DNA from: Lotus japonicus
Lineage: Eukaryota; Streptophyta; Magnoliopsida; Fabales; Fabaceae
DNA: 64,000 nucleotides
NCBI RefSeq assembly: GCF_012489685.1
Contig: NC_080041.1
Span: forward strand, 104,315,760 to 104,379,759
Reading direction: 5' to 3'
Positions within the stretch are counted from its first letter, which is position 1, and every line of letters begins with the position of its first letter. This document shows positions 1 to 11,690 of the stretch, piece after piece. The notes under the pieces are model-generated. The model was not told the DNA's origin. It did not search any database and saw only the letters and a program-made list of their open reading frames with translations. The position numbers and the translations under genes were made by a program.

Positions 1-1
1 G

Positions 2-385
2 GAGATTACTTTGACACCTGATTTGGCACATGAATTGGCAACACTTGAAAGTTATCACTTAAAGGTACTGGGAGGATGTCTTGGTATGTGTTGTAATGGT
101 ATTGGTGATGACCATGAAATGACTGGAATATGGGTCATGAAAGAGTATAGAGTGCAGTCTTCTTGGACTAGATCTTTTGTTCTGCCTGGGTATGACTTTT
201 TACCAATATGCTTCACTGAAGGTGGTGGTGTTTTTGGATCAGATAGCAGTGAAAAATATGAGAAATTTGATGATAACGGAGAACTGCTGGAGGATCACAC
301 ATATGGACAAGAGAACGAAGATGCTTTTGAGTATTTTGAAATGTACAGGGAGACCCTACTAACACTCCCTAGTGAACTACCATGA
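2..385 (+). CDS. F-box protein, C-terminal part (gene starts before window)
   Basis: This is the 3' end of an F-box gene cut by the window edge; the reading frame is open from base 2 to the TGA at 383-385. The roughly 127 residues match the C-terminal half of the F-box-associated (FBA type 1) domain of the intact copies at 50507-51811 and 55326-56600. Shared landmarks are VLGGCL, IWVMKEYRVQSSWT, GGGVFG and MYRETLLTLP. The F-box itself would lie upstream. Known for the family: such proteins are SCF ubiquitin-ligase receptors, with the F-box binding SKP1 and the FBA region binding substrate. The substrate is unknown. This copy ends earlier than the others and lacks their acidic tail. Family assignment is firm; whether the whole gene is intact cannot be judged. 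Confidence 0.85.
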   Translation, partial: EITLTPDLAHELATLESYHLKVLGGCLGMCCNGIGDDHEMTGIWVMKEYRVQSSWTRSFVLPGYDFLPICFTEGGGVFGSDSSEKYEKFDDNGELLEDHTYGQENEDAFEYFEMYRETLLTLPSELP

Positions 386-1560
386 CCTTGAGGAAGCACA
401 TGAAGACAACTGTAAGTACCTAGAAACAAGGAAAATTAGTAAACAATGTTCTCCAACTCTTTTTATTTATTTGTTATAGTTCATCTTGCATTATGAAAAA
501 CTAAAAGCTATATGCAGAATACCTAATACATGAAAATGATACCTTAAACCTATTGTTGTTCTCTCCTTTTCTAAAGAATATTTCCTTTTTGTTAAAAAAT
601 GATAATTGAAATTGCAAGGAAATATGAGATTTGGTGCTGGATTGAATTCACTGAAAAATATTTGATGCCTTGACTACTAGAAACATTAAAGGCTATTTGC
701 CATATGAACTCATGTTTCTCCAAGCCACACAGTAGCTAGAATATTTTATACATTTTCCTTGATGTCATACTCCTAGTTTTTCTTCAAATGACGATATGGC
801 GTTAGAGAATGTCATATGTATCATCCGATAAACAATCTAGTGTGAATGCATCACTAGTGTATGTTTAAGTGGGAATTTGTATTTCAGTAAAACTGGAGTT
901 TGAAGCATACTTTCATATTTAATTATGCTTCGAAGTAGGATTTATCAAACTCTAGTTTTAGTAAGTGCATGTTAGTTAGCATCTTTTTTGTTTTTTTTTT
1001 CTCTAGGTATTGTTATTGTGCTTACACTTTATTTCTCTTACCCTATTTTACATGGTTTTCAGGTTACTTACTTAGGGTGCCTTTTCTGCAAGCTATTGTT
1101 CTCTTGCATCCATTGGTGTTGAAGTTGTGAATATATTGCTGATCTTAACCATATGAGAGCTAAAAGATGGTGATGGAGTAATGGGGTGAAATTGCTGAAA
1201 CTAGTCAAGTTTTGATCTTCATTGATCTTGCATGTAATCGATTTAACCGCTTCATCACTCTGATCTAGAGTTGATTAGGTTTTCTATGATAGTTCCTGCA
1301 TACTTTGCAGTTTCTGTCAGTAGCTTGTATTTTCTTGTATTCAATTTCTAAAATAGGGAAAACTTTCATTGTGCTAAACCCCTTTAGATAAGTGGTGTAG
1401 AATCCTTGGAGCATTTGATGAATGTTTGATTTCTCAAGAGAGTTTGGAGCAAAATGGTCATTGGTATTTTTCCGTGAACAAAGATGCTTATGGTTGTAGT
1501 TTAATGCTTGAACTGAGACTTCTTAATGAAACATGACTTGAGCAGTGCATCAAACATGGC
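386..1560 (+). repeat. Duplicated 3' flank of the F-box gene, copy 1
   Basis: Non-coding DNA after the F-box stop codon. Blocks around 700-1500 recur in the same order at 4755-6215 and, inverted, at about 49290-50500 and 54070-55320. Examples are the runs reading atgaactcatgtttctc and ttttacatggttttca. The flank therefore travelled with the F-box genes during duplication. No coding potential is seen. Confidence 0.75.
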
Positions 1561-3120
1561 TTTCTTGTTTAGATAGATATATATGATAACTATAAGTTAC
1601 CTTTTAATTTTAGTGTGTTACTGCCTGCTCTTTCTTTATTATTGCATGGTAATTGATTGTATTACTAGCTGGATTAGTTGGTAATGCAGGCAATAAATTA
1701 CCTTCCTTTATTGTAGCATTCATTTTCTACATGATTATTGTCGGTATACTTTGTAGGTGTGCTCCATAAGTATACCTTTCGGGGAGAGAAAACTCTCTTA
1801 CTTTTATTGCTTTCTAGAGTTTGCGTAGCATCTTCTATTTCTTGGCCTGGTTATTGATCATACCCTCTTAACTCAATGCCCTTTTTTCTTCTGTGGTACA
1901 TTTAACTGAAAAGCATACATGAAGACACAATTATTTTAGACAAGAAACAGAACATGGTGGAATTCAATTTAATTATTCTTCGGCTATTTTTGTGATATGT
2001 GATAATCCAAGCATTCGTGATCCACCACTGTATTGAGATTAGCAAGCAAGTCATGAAGGATTTATTTTATATCCTTAATGAATTTTTTAAAGTAAGGGAG
2101 TTTATTTTATATGACCAAATGAGCAAAAAAATATATTGTATGAAAGTTGTTTATTTCCTTCTATTTATTGATACTACTTTGATTTAGAACTAAGTATCAT
2201 ATTTTCTTTTCAGCTCAGAGCCTAAAGAATATTTTCATTCAATTTTTGGTTTTAGGGTATTTAGACATTATCTTTTATTTAAAAAAAATACTATCTTCAA
2301 TATAATCTTTCTAGCATTCAGTTTTTAATAAGAAATACTCTATATTTTCTTTATATCTTTAGAGAAATAATTCACTATGTCCTGTAATCTTTTTTAACAT
2401 GCAATTTAGGATGTTGATTCATTAACCTCCTCATGGAAATGTTCAGACATTTTCTTTTTGGGACACTGATTCTCCTTTCCAATATGTTGGAATTGGAATT
2501 TCTAAAGCATGCTTTTATATACACTCTATAGTTTTTATGTATAGGTTACTATGAGCAAGCACACTTGTTTTTGTTGAGTAGAAATATTGTTTGATTTATT
2601 AGATAATCCTTGTTTATTTTCCTTTTACCTTAATGTAGATGAGGAACCTTATTCTTGATAATGTCAAAGATCAAATGTATCAAATGCATGGAGGGATTAT
2701 GGGACTGGTACACTAGACTTTTGAGCAATTAGTCTCATACCATTTCTTTGATTTTTTGTGTGAAAGTAGTGAACTAGTCCATTACTAACACTTGTTAGGT
2801 TTCTATTAACATTGAAACTGACACATGGCAAATGAAGTCTTGGAGTTTCCCCTAAAATATTTTTATGTTATTTTCTTTGTGTTTTCATTTTTTTCAATAT
2901 GATTAATTATATTAACCCCTAAATAGTTTGAACCGGACTATAAAATATTTTGATATTTGTAAAATAATTAATCTAAATTACTACTTAAGTTTACATTCGT
3001 ATATCTTAAAATTGATATTTAAATGAACATTTTTTAAATGTTATAAAAATATAACTATTTTTATGGGTGAAACCTAGGCGCAAATAGTCCGCCAATCTAA
3101 TTTAAATGTAACTATTTTAA
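1561..3120. other. Intergenic, nothing recognised
   Basis: AT-rich sequence with many stops in all frames. I see no gene, RNA or clear transposon terminus here. Confidence 0.6.
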
Positions 3121-3189
3121 ATGCATAACAACAAAGAGAACCAAAGAGAAAAAACAAAAACAAGGAAAAAACCCCCTACTTCCTAACAA

Positions 3190-3492
3190 TCATAACACCC
3201 AGATAATCCGCCAAAAGCAAATGCTCCACGCCAGGAAGGGGTCCTGGACTAGGAGGAAGTTAGAGTCTTGGCAAGCTCCAGCTTTGGCTAAGAAATCAGT
3301 GTTGGCATTCCTCTCACGAAGGATAGGCTCAACCCGAATAACCCAATCACGCTTCAGCAGATCACAAATGCAACCGATCAGCACAACAAGCACGTGAAAA
3401 CGAGATAGAGGCTCTCGAATCAATGAAACAACCAGCAAGGAATCAGAGAAGCAAACCACATGCCGATAGCCTTAATTCCAAGCAATATCCAA
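3190..3492 (-). pseudogene. LINE-type RNase H domain remnant
   Basis: An 89-codon open stretch on the - strand resembles the C-terminal RNase H (RVT_3) domain of plant L1-like non-LTR retroelements. It has a FSDSLLVVSLI block, then LREREN-like spacing (ILRERNANTDFLAKAG) and a hydrophobic tail. Upstream in the same frame the sequence reads AWN, a stop codon, then GYRHVV, so the domain continues through a nonsense mutation. The catalytic core and the reverse transcriptase are absent. This is a dead fragment. Family assignment rests on motif recognition only. Confidence 0.6.
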
Positions 3493-4342
3493 GCTATGAT
3501 AGATAGCAAGATAGCAAGTCTTTTTCTTTAATTTTATCCAAGCCACATACTTAAATTAAGTTTCTTCTATTTTTTATAAAGTATTTATTACAATCACATG
3601 TGTATAATTTTTTGAAATTTAGTGAAAATTTAAGAATTCAGTAATAAATTTTAAATCAATGCAATTTATTTTTCGAAATAAACAGCCACTTGCCATTATT
3701 AAATGGAGCACTTAATTTGATTGAGGCTTTTTCAAACACAAATTTCATTTAAAAAAAAACACAAATTCTAGAAAAGCAGTGGCACGATCCTTATCCTATA
3801 TCCATACGAAGATATAAAATATATTGGAAAAGCGGTGAAAGACGAAAGTTAAAAAAAAAAACTTAAACTAGCATAGTTAGTAGATAATTGGACCCTTTAA
3901 CCATCTAATCGAGTTGTACATATGATTTGTTTGTTGGGAGAGGTCTACCAACTTAACGTGATGTGATCTCAAAGCCTCAAAAATTAATCTCATGCTGCCG
4001 ATGGTGTCATACTGAGAAACCAAATAAAAAAATAAGTTTAGTCAAGAACATACACTTCTCCTCAAAAGAATATATGTTTGATTCCTACAACCGATATGAA
4101 TCTCGAACCACTTTTACAAGTTCTACTTTACAAAATATAACGAAATTAAATTATCGGCAAAACGACTGTGTAAGTGTGTGATCTGTAAACACCTCTGTGA
4201 CCGGAATTGAAAGTTTTGTAAAAAGCAAAGAGAAAAGCAAAACATTTTTTTAAATAAGAAGAGGGGAGGGTTGCAGTTTCACGTAGATGTATCTAGAACT
4301 ACACAAAACTATGTTTTTGCTCTACTGAAACACTGCAATTTC
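3493..4342. other. Intergenic, nothing recognised
   Basis: AT-rich sequence without coding potential or recognisable transposon ends. Confidence 0.5.
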
Positions 4343-4482
4343 ATGAAGAACATGATGGAGAAGAAGCAGAAGATGTAGGAGAATCTGCACATCACTCTGC
4401 CTTAAGATTTGATCGCTAAAATCCTGCTAAGGCTACCAGTGAGAACTCTCCTCCGCTTCAAATCGCTAAAATCCTGCAAATT
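4343..4482 (+). pseudogene. F-box pseudogene, 5' fragment only
   Basis: From an ATG at 4343, one frame encodes a Lys-rich N-terminus and then an unmistakable F-box core, DLIAKILLRLPVRTLLRFKS. Two stop codons interrupt it: TAG at 4376-4378 and TAA at 4403-4405, the second at the usual Glu position after LP. Similarity ends near 4480, where CACTA-like sequence begins, and the FBA domain is missing. F-box 3' flank sequence resumes near 4755. This is a relic of a second + strand copy, truncated and stopped; no product is expected. Confidence 0.75.
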
Positions 4483-4623
4483 GACACAAGCCGCCGCAAA
4501 TTGCATGAAAACTGTGGCGGCTGGCTTAACCGCTGGAGAAAGCCCCTCAAGTTTACATTTTGCGGTGGTTTATGCGTAACCGTCGTAGAATGTTTGTCGC
4601 TAAATACCAGTTTTGTTGTAGTG
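4483..4623. mobile_element. CACTA-like transposon terminus fragment
   Basis: The segment ends in TTTTGTTGTAGTG at 4611-4623, the inverse of the CACTACAACAAAA terminus typical of CACTA (En/Spm) elements. Inside are GC-richer motifs such as GCGGTGG and AACCGTCGTAG that resemble CACTA subterminal repeats. No opposite terminus was found upstream, so this looks like a broken or deletion-derived end joined to the F-box pseudogene. Confidence 0.4.
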
Positions 4624-4754
4624 TATTCAGAAACATTGAAGGCAATTCAAATTGAAAATTATAAAAGAAAAGATGTTTGGACTAATAAACTTAATATTCA
4701 TTTTGATTTTACAATACAGTTTGTTTTAAAGAAAATCTTATTGAATATCAAATG

Positions 4755-6240
4755 ATTACCATATATGAACTCATGTTTCTTGAAAGCCACAAATTAGCAA
4801 GAATATTTTATACACTTTCCTTATATCCTAGTTTTTCTTCGAATCTTGATACTGCGAGCATTAGAGAATGTCTTAGGTATCATGTGATACTAAACAATCT
4901 AGTGTGAATGCAACACTCGTGTATGTTTTAGTGGTGATTTCAGTAAAACTATAATTTGAAGCAAACTTAAAATTCAATTATGCTTTGAAGTAAGATCTAT
5001 CAAACTCTTGTAGTTAGTGCATGTTATTTCACATTTTTTTTTGTCTCTAGGTCAATTTTTGGGTTCACACTCTGTTTCCCTTACCCTTCTTTTACATGGT
5101 TTTCAAAATACTACTTAGGGTGTCTTTTCAGCAAGCTAATGTGTTGTTGGATGCATTGACTTTCAAGTCGTGGAGATATTGTTGATCATAACCATACAAA
5201 AGCTAAAACATGATGATTAAGTCATGGAGTGAAATGGTTGAAACTAATCAAGTTGTGAATTTGCATTGATCTTGCATTTTATCGATTTAACTGCTTTATC
5301 ACACTAGTTTAGTGTTGATAAGGTTTTCTATGAATTTTTCTGTCATACTTTGTAGTTTATGTCTCTAGGCCCTATTTTCTGTCTTTCAATTCCTAAATAG
5401 GTAAACCTTTCTTCAAGATAAAACCCCCTTCAGATAAGTGTTGTAGATAGGGATGTCAATGGGTACGGGTAGGTATAGAATATAGATAGTATATACCCAT
5501 CACCCGCTCCACATGTAAATATTTATACCCGTAACCGCTTCATACCCACATGGATATTCATTAATTGGATTTTAACCGGATTTTATAATATCCGTGGATA
5601 TCCATGGGCACCCAACACCCATGAACATAAATGGATTCACATATATTTGTTTAAAATAAAATTATATTAAAAATAAAATTTAAGATTGGATTTTACAGTC
5701 AATTAATGTGTAAAGGGAAATAGTTATTTTCTACCTTTTTTCGGGTCTAAGGGCTTATTTTTAATATTACCATTGTACGTATAAGTTTACTTGAAGGAGA
5801 ACTATAACACAAATGCAAATTCATTAGATATTAGACTTAATATACATCTATGTATATATAAAAGATATTTTAGTTTTTTATATATTGGGGTACCACCCAT
5901 GGGTATGGATATATCAATATCCGTACCCGCCCCATTAATAAATGGATAGTGGAAATATCCATTAAATAAATTCGTGGATACCCGTGGGTGTGGGTAATTT
6001 TACCCATAGCGGGTTTTTATCGGCGGGTATCCATGGGTGTGGGTAATTTTGACATCCCTAGTTGTAGACTTTAGAATTCTCGGTGCATTTGATGAATGTT
6101 TGGTTTGTAAAGCGAGTTTGGAGCACTTTGTCATGATTTTAGCAGTTTTGGTTGGAGCCAAGTGGGCATTGCTATTTTTCCTTGAGCACAACATGCTTAT
6201 GTCCATCAGCATGTTTATCCTTTGAGTATTTAGATAGAAA
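4755..6240 (+). repeat. Duplicated 3' flank of the F-box gene, copy 2 (interrupted)
   Basis: Collinear with 700-1500. Similarity runs to 5447, is broken by the insertion at 5448-6060, and resumes at 6061 with the gtgcatttgatgaatgtttg block that follows the same point in copy 1. It marks the former position of a whole duplicated F-box unit. Confidence 0.75.
5448..6060. mobile_element. hAT-type MITE with 8-bp target duplication
   Basis: A 613-bp element bounded by perfect 12-bp terminal inverted repeats: TAGGGATGTCAA at the left and TTGACATCCCTA at the right. It is flanked by the 8-bp direct repeat GTTGTAGA at 5440-5447 and 6061-6068. An 8-bp duplication with TAG...CTA ends is the hAT signature. 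The interior is AT-rich with GGGTA-type subterminal motifs and no transposase, so it is non-autonomous. The paralogous flank near 1385-1400 lacks the insertion and shows the empty site. Confidence 0.88.
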
Positions 6241-6810
6241 GATAAATATTGAAGAAACAAGATAAGAAAATCAAATGAGATTTCCTTGCTAGTCTCCGTA
6301 AGCACCATATATATGAGGCTCCTTGCATCGCTTTCCCGTAAAAGAAGCAACATTAAAATAGCTCCCATCAGCAGCATTGATATACCTTTCTCTTCTTAGT
6401 AGCTCCCATCAGCTACGTCTAATATCAAATTCACTTTCGAAAACTTAAGGGGCAACTCAGGTGGTTTGTTTTTACTTTTAAGAGCATAAGAGGTTGTTGT
6501 AGAAAATGGCTATAGGGTGTCAAATGTAACAGATAAATATGACATAGTTATGGAAATCATAACTAGGTACCTCTTCCTCTTGTTGGTTGACCCTTGCTGC
6601 TAAAGCATGTTGTCAAAATTTAAGCATACTGACAGTGTGCTTGTGGATTCACAGATTAAGCCCTTCCTAATCCAATTGTGACCATAATTTTTATAATTAT
6701 TGGTAAACATGATGCATGACATGTATGAGCTTCCAATTTCCTGAAGAAAAGGGTTTGCCAGCACCAAATTGATCCAATCTCTTATAGGGAAAATGACAAA
6801 AAAAATATTG
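6241..6810. other. Intergenic, nothing recognised
   Basis: No coding potential and no clear repeat termini. Confidence 0.5.
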
Positions 6811-6818
6811 GAGGAAAC

Positions 6819-8318
6819 CAGTGGCGGATCCAGGACCCCGGGGTCAGGGGTTCAAATTTTTCAAATGAATACATCGATAAAAATATAATTAAAAACAACT
6901 TTAATATGTTTATTATAGAATTAAAAACAGACTCAACTTCACTATACCAAAAAAGTAAACAATTGCAATTTCTAATACAATAATATCAAATCAATAAATT
7001 GAGGATTGAGAAAACAGAAGTGAACATAGTCTAATTGAGTGGTATTCTAAAACTATTTTACCCCATGCATCACAATTAAATCCTAAACCCGAAATTAATT
7101 CTCTCATTCACCTCTATCTCTCTCCTGAAAAAATGTCATGTTATCAATATCTCATTTTCCCTAAATGCCCCATCTTGTTACTCAAGCAGCACAAGGCATT
7201 ACATTATGTAATTGTTGTTCCCCATATAAAGAGAATCTCCAAAGACAAAATTTACAGGTGGTTCATCTGAAGTTGAAATCTTAGACAAGGAAAGAGCTAT
7301 TAAAACTCGAAGCATAAACTCAATCATAACCAGTTTATTCAACAAGATGTCCAATACAAAATATATAGAACAATAATCAATATAATGAAGTTTTCAAGTA
7401 GAGTCCTCTATTTTTCTCCATAGAAAGTGCACAACAAAACCGAGGCCAATATTAAATAACATATTTTAAGATTCAAGTTTTAAATTAATTTTAAGTTTCA
7501 AACATAAATCTAATTAAATTTTCCAATGTTTGCATAACAAATCGGTCTTCAAATCAGACTAAACAGCATTTCAAAATTCAAAAATAAATTGAACCGTAAT
7601 TGAACCGGTAGTAATTTTTTTTGGTGAATGAGAAAGAGAACCGGTAGTGATATTTAAATTTATTATATCAAATAGGAATAATAATAACATGAGATAAATT
7701 GAAAGTGATATTTAAACTTACATCATAAATTATATCACTTAAATTAATATCTATCTAATTAATAAGCTAAATATATACTTGTGTCTACTAGGCTAATTAA
7801 CATGGATGCAAATGGCAAAGATAAATGTAATTATAAATCTAAGAGATAGATATAACAATTGCATGCATGTTCCTATTTTTTACCAATTTGAATCTTGGGC
7901 CTTCTTTTTGTCGTTGCATCCCTCTGCTAGCAGAGATTACAAAGTTTAATAATTCAATAGTAAAATATTGGGCTTGCATCCAGACAATTAGCATAAAGGC
8001 CCAAAGACTCATACTTATTTAGAAACCCTAGTACGTGAATATCCTTTCCAATCTCCTCTGTGCGCTGCACTCACGCTCAACACAGCCAGGAAGCTTCTGT
8101 TATTGATTCTTCTCCATTCTTTTTGTGTTTTATCTCACTTACCGGTACTCTGAGTAGTGAGTGCGTGTGACTGTGTGTGTGAGGTAAAGAGGAGTGGGTC
8201 TTGGGTGCAGATCAAAATTTTCAGGGGGTTCCAAAAAGAATTTATACAAGTGGGTATGTAGAAATTTTTTTTAGGGGGTTCGTCTGAACCCCCTGAGTGT
8301 AATGTGGATCCGCCCCTA
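6819..8318. mobile_element. hAT-like element, 1.5 kb, non-autonomous
   Basis: Ends are CAGTGGCGGATCCA (left) and TGGATCCGCCCCTA (right), matching at 12 of 14 positions when inverted. They are flanked by the identical 8-bp direct repeat GAGGAAAC at 6811-6818 and 8319-8326. The interior carries no transposase frame. Its right third contains TGGGCC/TGGGCT/GGCCCA boxes and an AAACCCTAG telo-box, followed by a pyrimidine-rich leader-like stretch. This suggests that a host promoter fragment was acquired. Confidence 0.75.
7896..8130 (+). promoter_or_regulatory. Housekeeping-type promoter signature inside a hAT-like element
   Basis: Site II-like boxes occur at 7896-7901 (TGGGCC), 7969-7974 (TGGGCT) and 7998-8003 (GGCCCA), and a telo-box AAACCCTAG at 8023-8031. 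This set and order is known from promoters of plant ribosomal-protein and other translation genes. About 100 bp of pyrimidine-rich, leader-like sequence follows, but no gene does. Whether it drives transcription is unknown. Confidence 0.45.
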
Positions 8319-8326
8319 GAGGAAAC

Positions 8327-9199
8327 ACTATAGACTAGAGAATGAGATGCTACATATAATAGGAGAAGGAATAAAATTAAGTATGTGAGCGAAGGAATAA
8401 TAGCCACTTTTATTCAGAAAGCATGGGTCCAGCAATCTTGTGCAGGAGGAATTCATGGTTCAAAACCTAGCAATAAAATGTAGTATTTTGATTGGTTCAA
8501 GTTGCTTCATGTTGATCTCTTGACTGGACTTATGCTCATAAGTGTATGTTTGTGGTATTGAAAGCTTATGAGTTCAGGGAACGGGTTGGAATTGGTTTTT
8601 GTGTTTAAGGAACAAAATTCATGGGAAGAACATTGTTAGAGGTACTGATACTGCTCCAACTCCATGGTAGTATTGGAGGTAAATGACACTTACTTAATTA
8701 AAGACAAACAATAGAATGATCTTCCCACCACTTTTTTTACCCAAGCATTTTTATAAATGCAGCAGAGAAGCGTAGGGGGAAAACATCATTCAAAGTGAAA
8801 CATCCGAAGAATGTGACCATATTCCATTTAGGCATATGAGGAAGGAAACCATATGACACCATAGAAATCAAAATGAGGGAGGGCATGAGTGTTGTTTAAA
8901 ACACAACCAACATTTTTAAGCTTCCTTAATTCAATTTATGGAGAGGAATAATGGAGAGTTGCAACCCGTGAGAGGTCATCGAAATAGGTCAATATGAGAG
9001 GTATTATGAGAGCTTCAATCAAAGCCCATCAAGCTTTCATATGCATGTAAATATTATTAATAATAGTATTAATTTGAGTGCGTTTATTTTTTGCATAAAC
9101 CATTGAAACCATGAGGGAAGGTTTGAGTACGTTTATCTAGCAATAATGCTGCATGTGGTGGCATTTTAAAAGATCATGAGGGAAGGTTTCTAGTTGGTT
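8327..9199. other. Intergenic, nothing recognised
   Basis: AT-rich sequence without an ORF or repeat that I can classify. Confidence 0.5.
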
Positions 9200-9570
9200 A
9201 TTATGTTAAGCTAGGTCCTTGTTCCATCCTTCATGATGAGTTGTGGGGCATCTACCATGACATTAATTGCTTCAGCTAGAGGTTTCACTAGAAAAATTGT
9301 GGAGTTGGATTCCCAGTTGGCTATCAGTATGCTTGACAAATTTTGTTTTTGGACTCTAATGTTTGTACCCCTCTTGTTAGAGAGATTAAAGGATTGCTTG
9401 GTAAATGCTCTCTTTGGCATTTGAAGCACATTTTGAGAGGCTAATACAATGATAGACTCCTTTGCAAAGAATTGAGTCTGCTTTGCTCATGAATATGAAG
9501 ATTTATGATGTTCTTCCTTCGTTTTATATTATTCCTTATAGGTTTGATGCTTGTAATACTCTCTATTTGA
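9200..9570 (+). pseudogene. LINE-type RNase H domain remnant, frameshifted
   Basis: Three overlapping frames together spell plant L1-type RNase H landmarks: DELWGIYHDIN, VELDSQLAISML, VREIKGLLG and HILREANTMIDSFAKN. The frame changes between the blocks and stop codons interrupt them, so this is a decayed fragment. It is a separate insertion from the minus-strand remnant near 3190, and its sequence is different. Confidence 0.6.
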
Positions 9571-10776
9571 GAGTTTCGTTGGGTAATCAAAAGCATGCCT
9601 TGAGCACCAGGACAATGTTGATATGGCTTCCCTGCTGAAATTCCATATTTGATTCAACGAATATAAACGACCCTGCATTATTCATGTGTAGGATTTTTCG
9701 CAGGTGTCTGAACAGTGACTGAAATTATATGGAAGACGAGTTTCTAGGACAGTTGTTCTAAAGAACTATTTAAAAATCAATTTAACATTACACAATTTCA
9801 GTTTAACGGAGGTTAGCTCAAGGTGATCTATTTATGGGGGTATGGGTTCTATATTATGGTTCAAAGATATATATTGTTTACATAAGTCAAATCTATCAAC
9901 AATGGGATAAAATCTCATTTTATATGGAGTTTTGAACAATTTGTTGAAAATGGCTATGAATATGGATCTAACCAGAGTAAAAACAATTATGTAATTTACT
10001 TTGAAAGTTAGCTTTCCGCCTCTCACATCAAAATTAACAAGAAGAAGGTATTATAGAATTATTCATTTGTATTATAAAATAATTAAATTATAAATTATTT
10101 TGTGTTTTTAGATTTTTTTCTTTTTTTTCTTAATGAAAAATTAGTGTAAGTTTTGCCTCCAAGGTGAAACTTGCAATGCTTTCAAATAAGCATTCATTTT
10201 GTATCCTAAGAGATACATAAAGAGAAGATGTCATTGTGAATACCTTAACCGTTGGATTAGTTGATTTTGTGAAGGAAAACAAATGCAAGGATGGTTGCTA
10301 TAGACAAGAAAAATCCTACTTTGGTGCATATGTTAAAGTTTTTTGCAAGTGATGATTTCTCAATGGCTTGTGTATTATTGGTACTATTGTTATTCTTATT
10401 AACACTAATATCAAATCTTTTGTTTGGTTGTTTATATCTTTATCATTCATTCATTTGGACTTAGTATTTTATATTGTTCAAAATAAACTTTTCATTTCAA
10501 TATTTATATAGTGATTAATTAAACTTTTTTTAAAAATAAATAACAAAATTTCACATAAACATGCATATTTAACTTTTATAAAAAAATCGTATTTGGCACG
10601 GGTCTCAACCTAATTAACATAAAGCTGAAAATTAAAATTATTGATCATCATTCACGTGTATTTATAATTAAAAAGAGATACTTATCTTATTATGTTTTAA
10701 TTAAGTGTTTTTTTAGCCTAGTAGGATATGATAGTTTATCATTTGATGTTATCCTATTCTACATATTTAGTTATCT
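9571..10776. other. Intergenic, nothing recognised
   Basis: AT-rich sequence with no coding potential. It leads into the tandem array. Confidence 0.5.
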
Positions 10777-11690
10777 TTTAAAGGATTGTAAGTTTTACAC
10801 GTTCATCCAATTAAATTTTACCAAATCCTACGTGGCATACTGTGATTGGTTGTCAATACAAAATTGACATGTATATCCATTAAACTCTTTTTTAATCCTA
10901 CAGATTGCACTGTCATTGTAAGCTTTACACATTCATCCAATTAAATTTCACTAAATCCTACATGGCTTTTCGTGATCGATTGTCATTACAAATTTAATAT
11001 GTATATCCATTAAACTCGTTTTTTAAGTCTACATAGTGCAATGTCATTGTAAAATGTACACATTCATCCAACTAAATTTCACTAAATCCTACGTGGCATA
11101 TTGTGATTGATGGTCAATACACAATTAACGTGTATATCTTTTAAACTTTTTTTAATCCTACAAGATGCACTGTCATTGTAAACTTTACACATTCATCCAA
11201 TTAAATTTTACTAAATCCTACATGACATTTCGTGATTGGTTGTCGTTACAAATTTAACATGTATATTCATTGAACTCTTTTTTAATCCTACAAAGTGCAT
11301 TATCATTGTAAGATTTACACATTAATCCAATTAAACTTCACCAAATCCTACGTGTCATACTGTGATTGGTTATCAATACAAAAGTGATGTGTATATTCAT
11401 TAAACTCTTTTTTTAATGGGTGCACAATCATTATATGCTTTACACATTCATCCAATTAAATTTCACTAAATCATACATGACATTTCATAATTGGTTGTCA
11501 TTACAAAATTGACATGTATATCCATTAAACTCTTTTTTAATCCTACAGGGTGCACTGTCATTGTAAGCTTTACACATTCATCCAATTAAATTTCACTAAA
11601 TTCTACATAACATATTGTGATTGGTTGATAGTATAAAATTAACGTGTATACCACTAAACTTTTTTTTTTAATCTTGTAGGGTCTTTGATA
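10777..11690. repeat. Tandem array, about 7 units of roughly 128 bp
   Basis: A unit containing TGCACTGTCATTGTAA, TTTACACATTCATCCAATTAAA, AAATCCTACRTGGCAT and GTATATCCATTAAACTC repeats head to tail. The shared GCA anchor lies at 10907, 11038, 11167, 11297, 11422 and 11552, giving periods of 125-131 bp. The first unit is partial. Units differ at many positions, so the array is not very recent. No ORF is present. Confidence 0.85.

Noticed and set aside
8135..8407. A 90-codon minus-strand frame with a hydrophobic start
   Set aside because: It spans the right end of the hAT-like element and its target site, so it cannot be an original gene.
10777..11690. CRISPR-like repeat pattern
   Set aside because: Repeats are about 128 bp, contiguous and diverged, with no unique spacers. 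The host is a plant.
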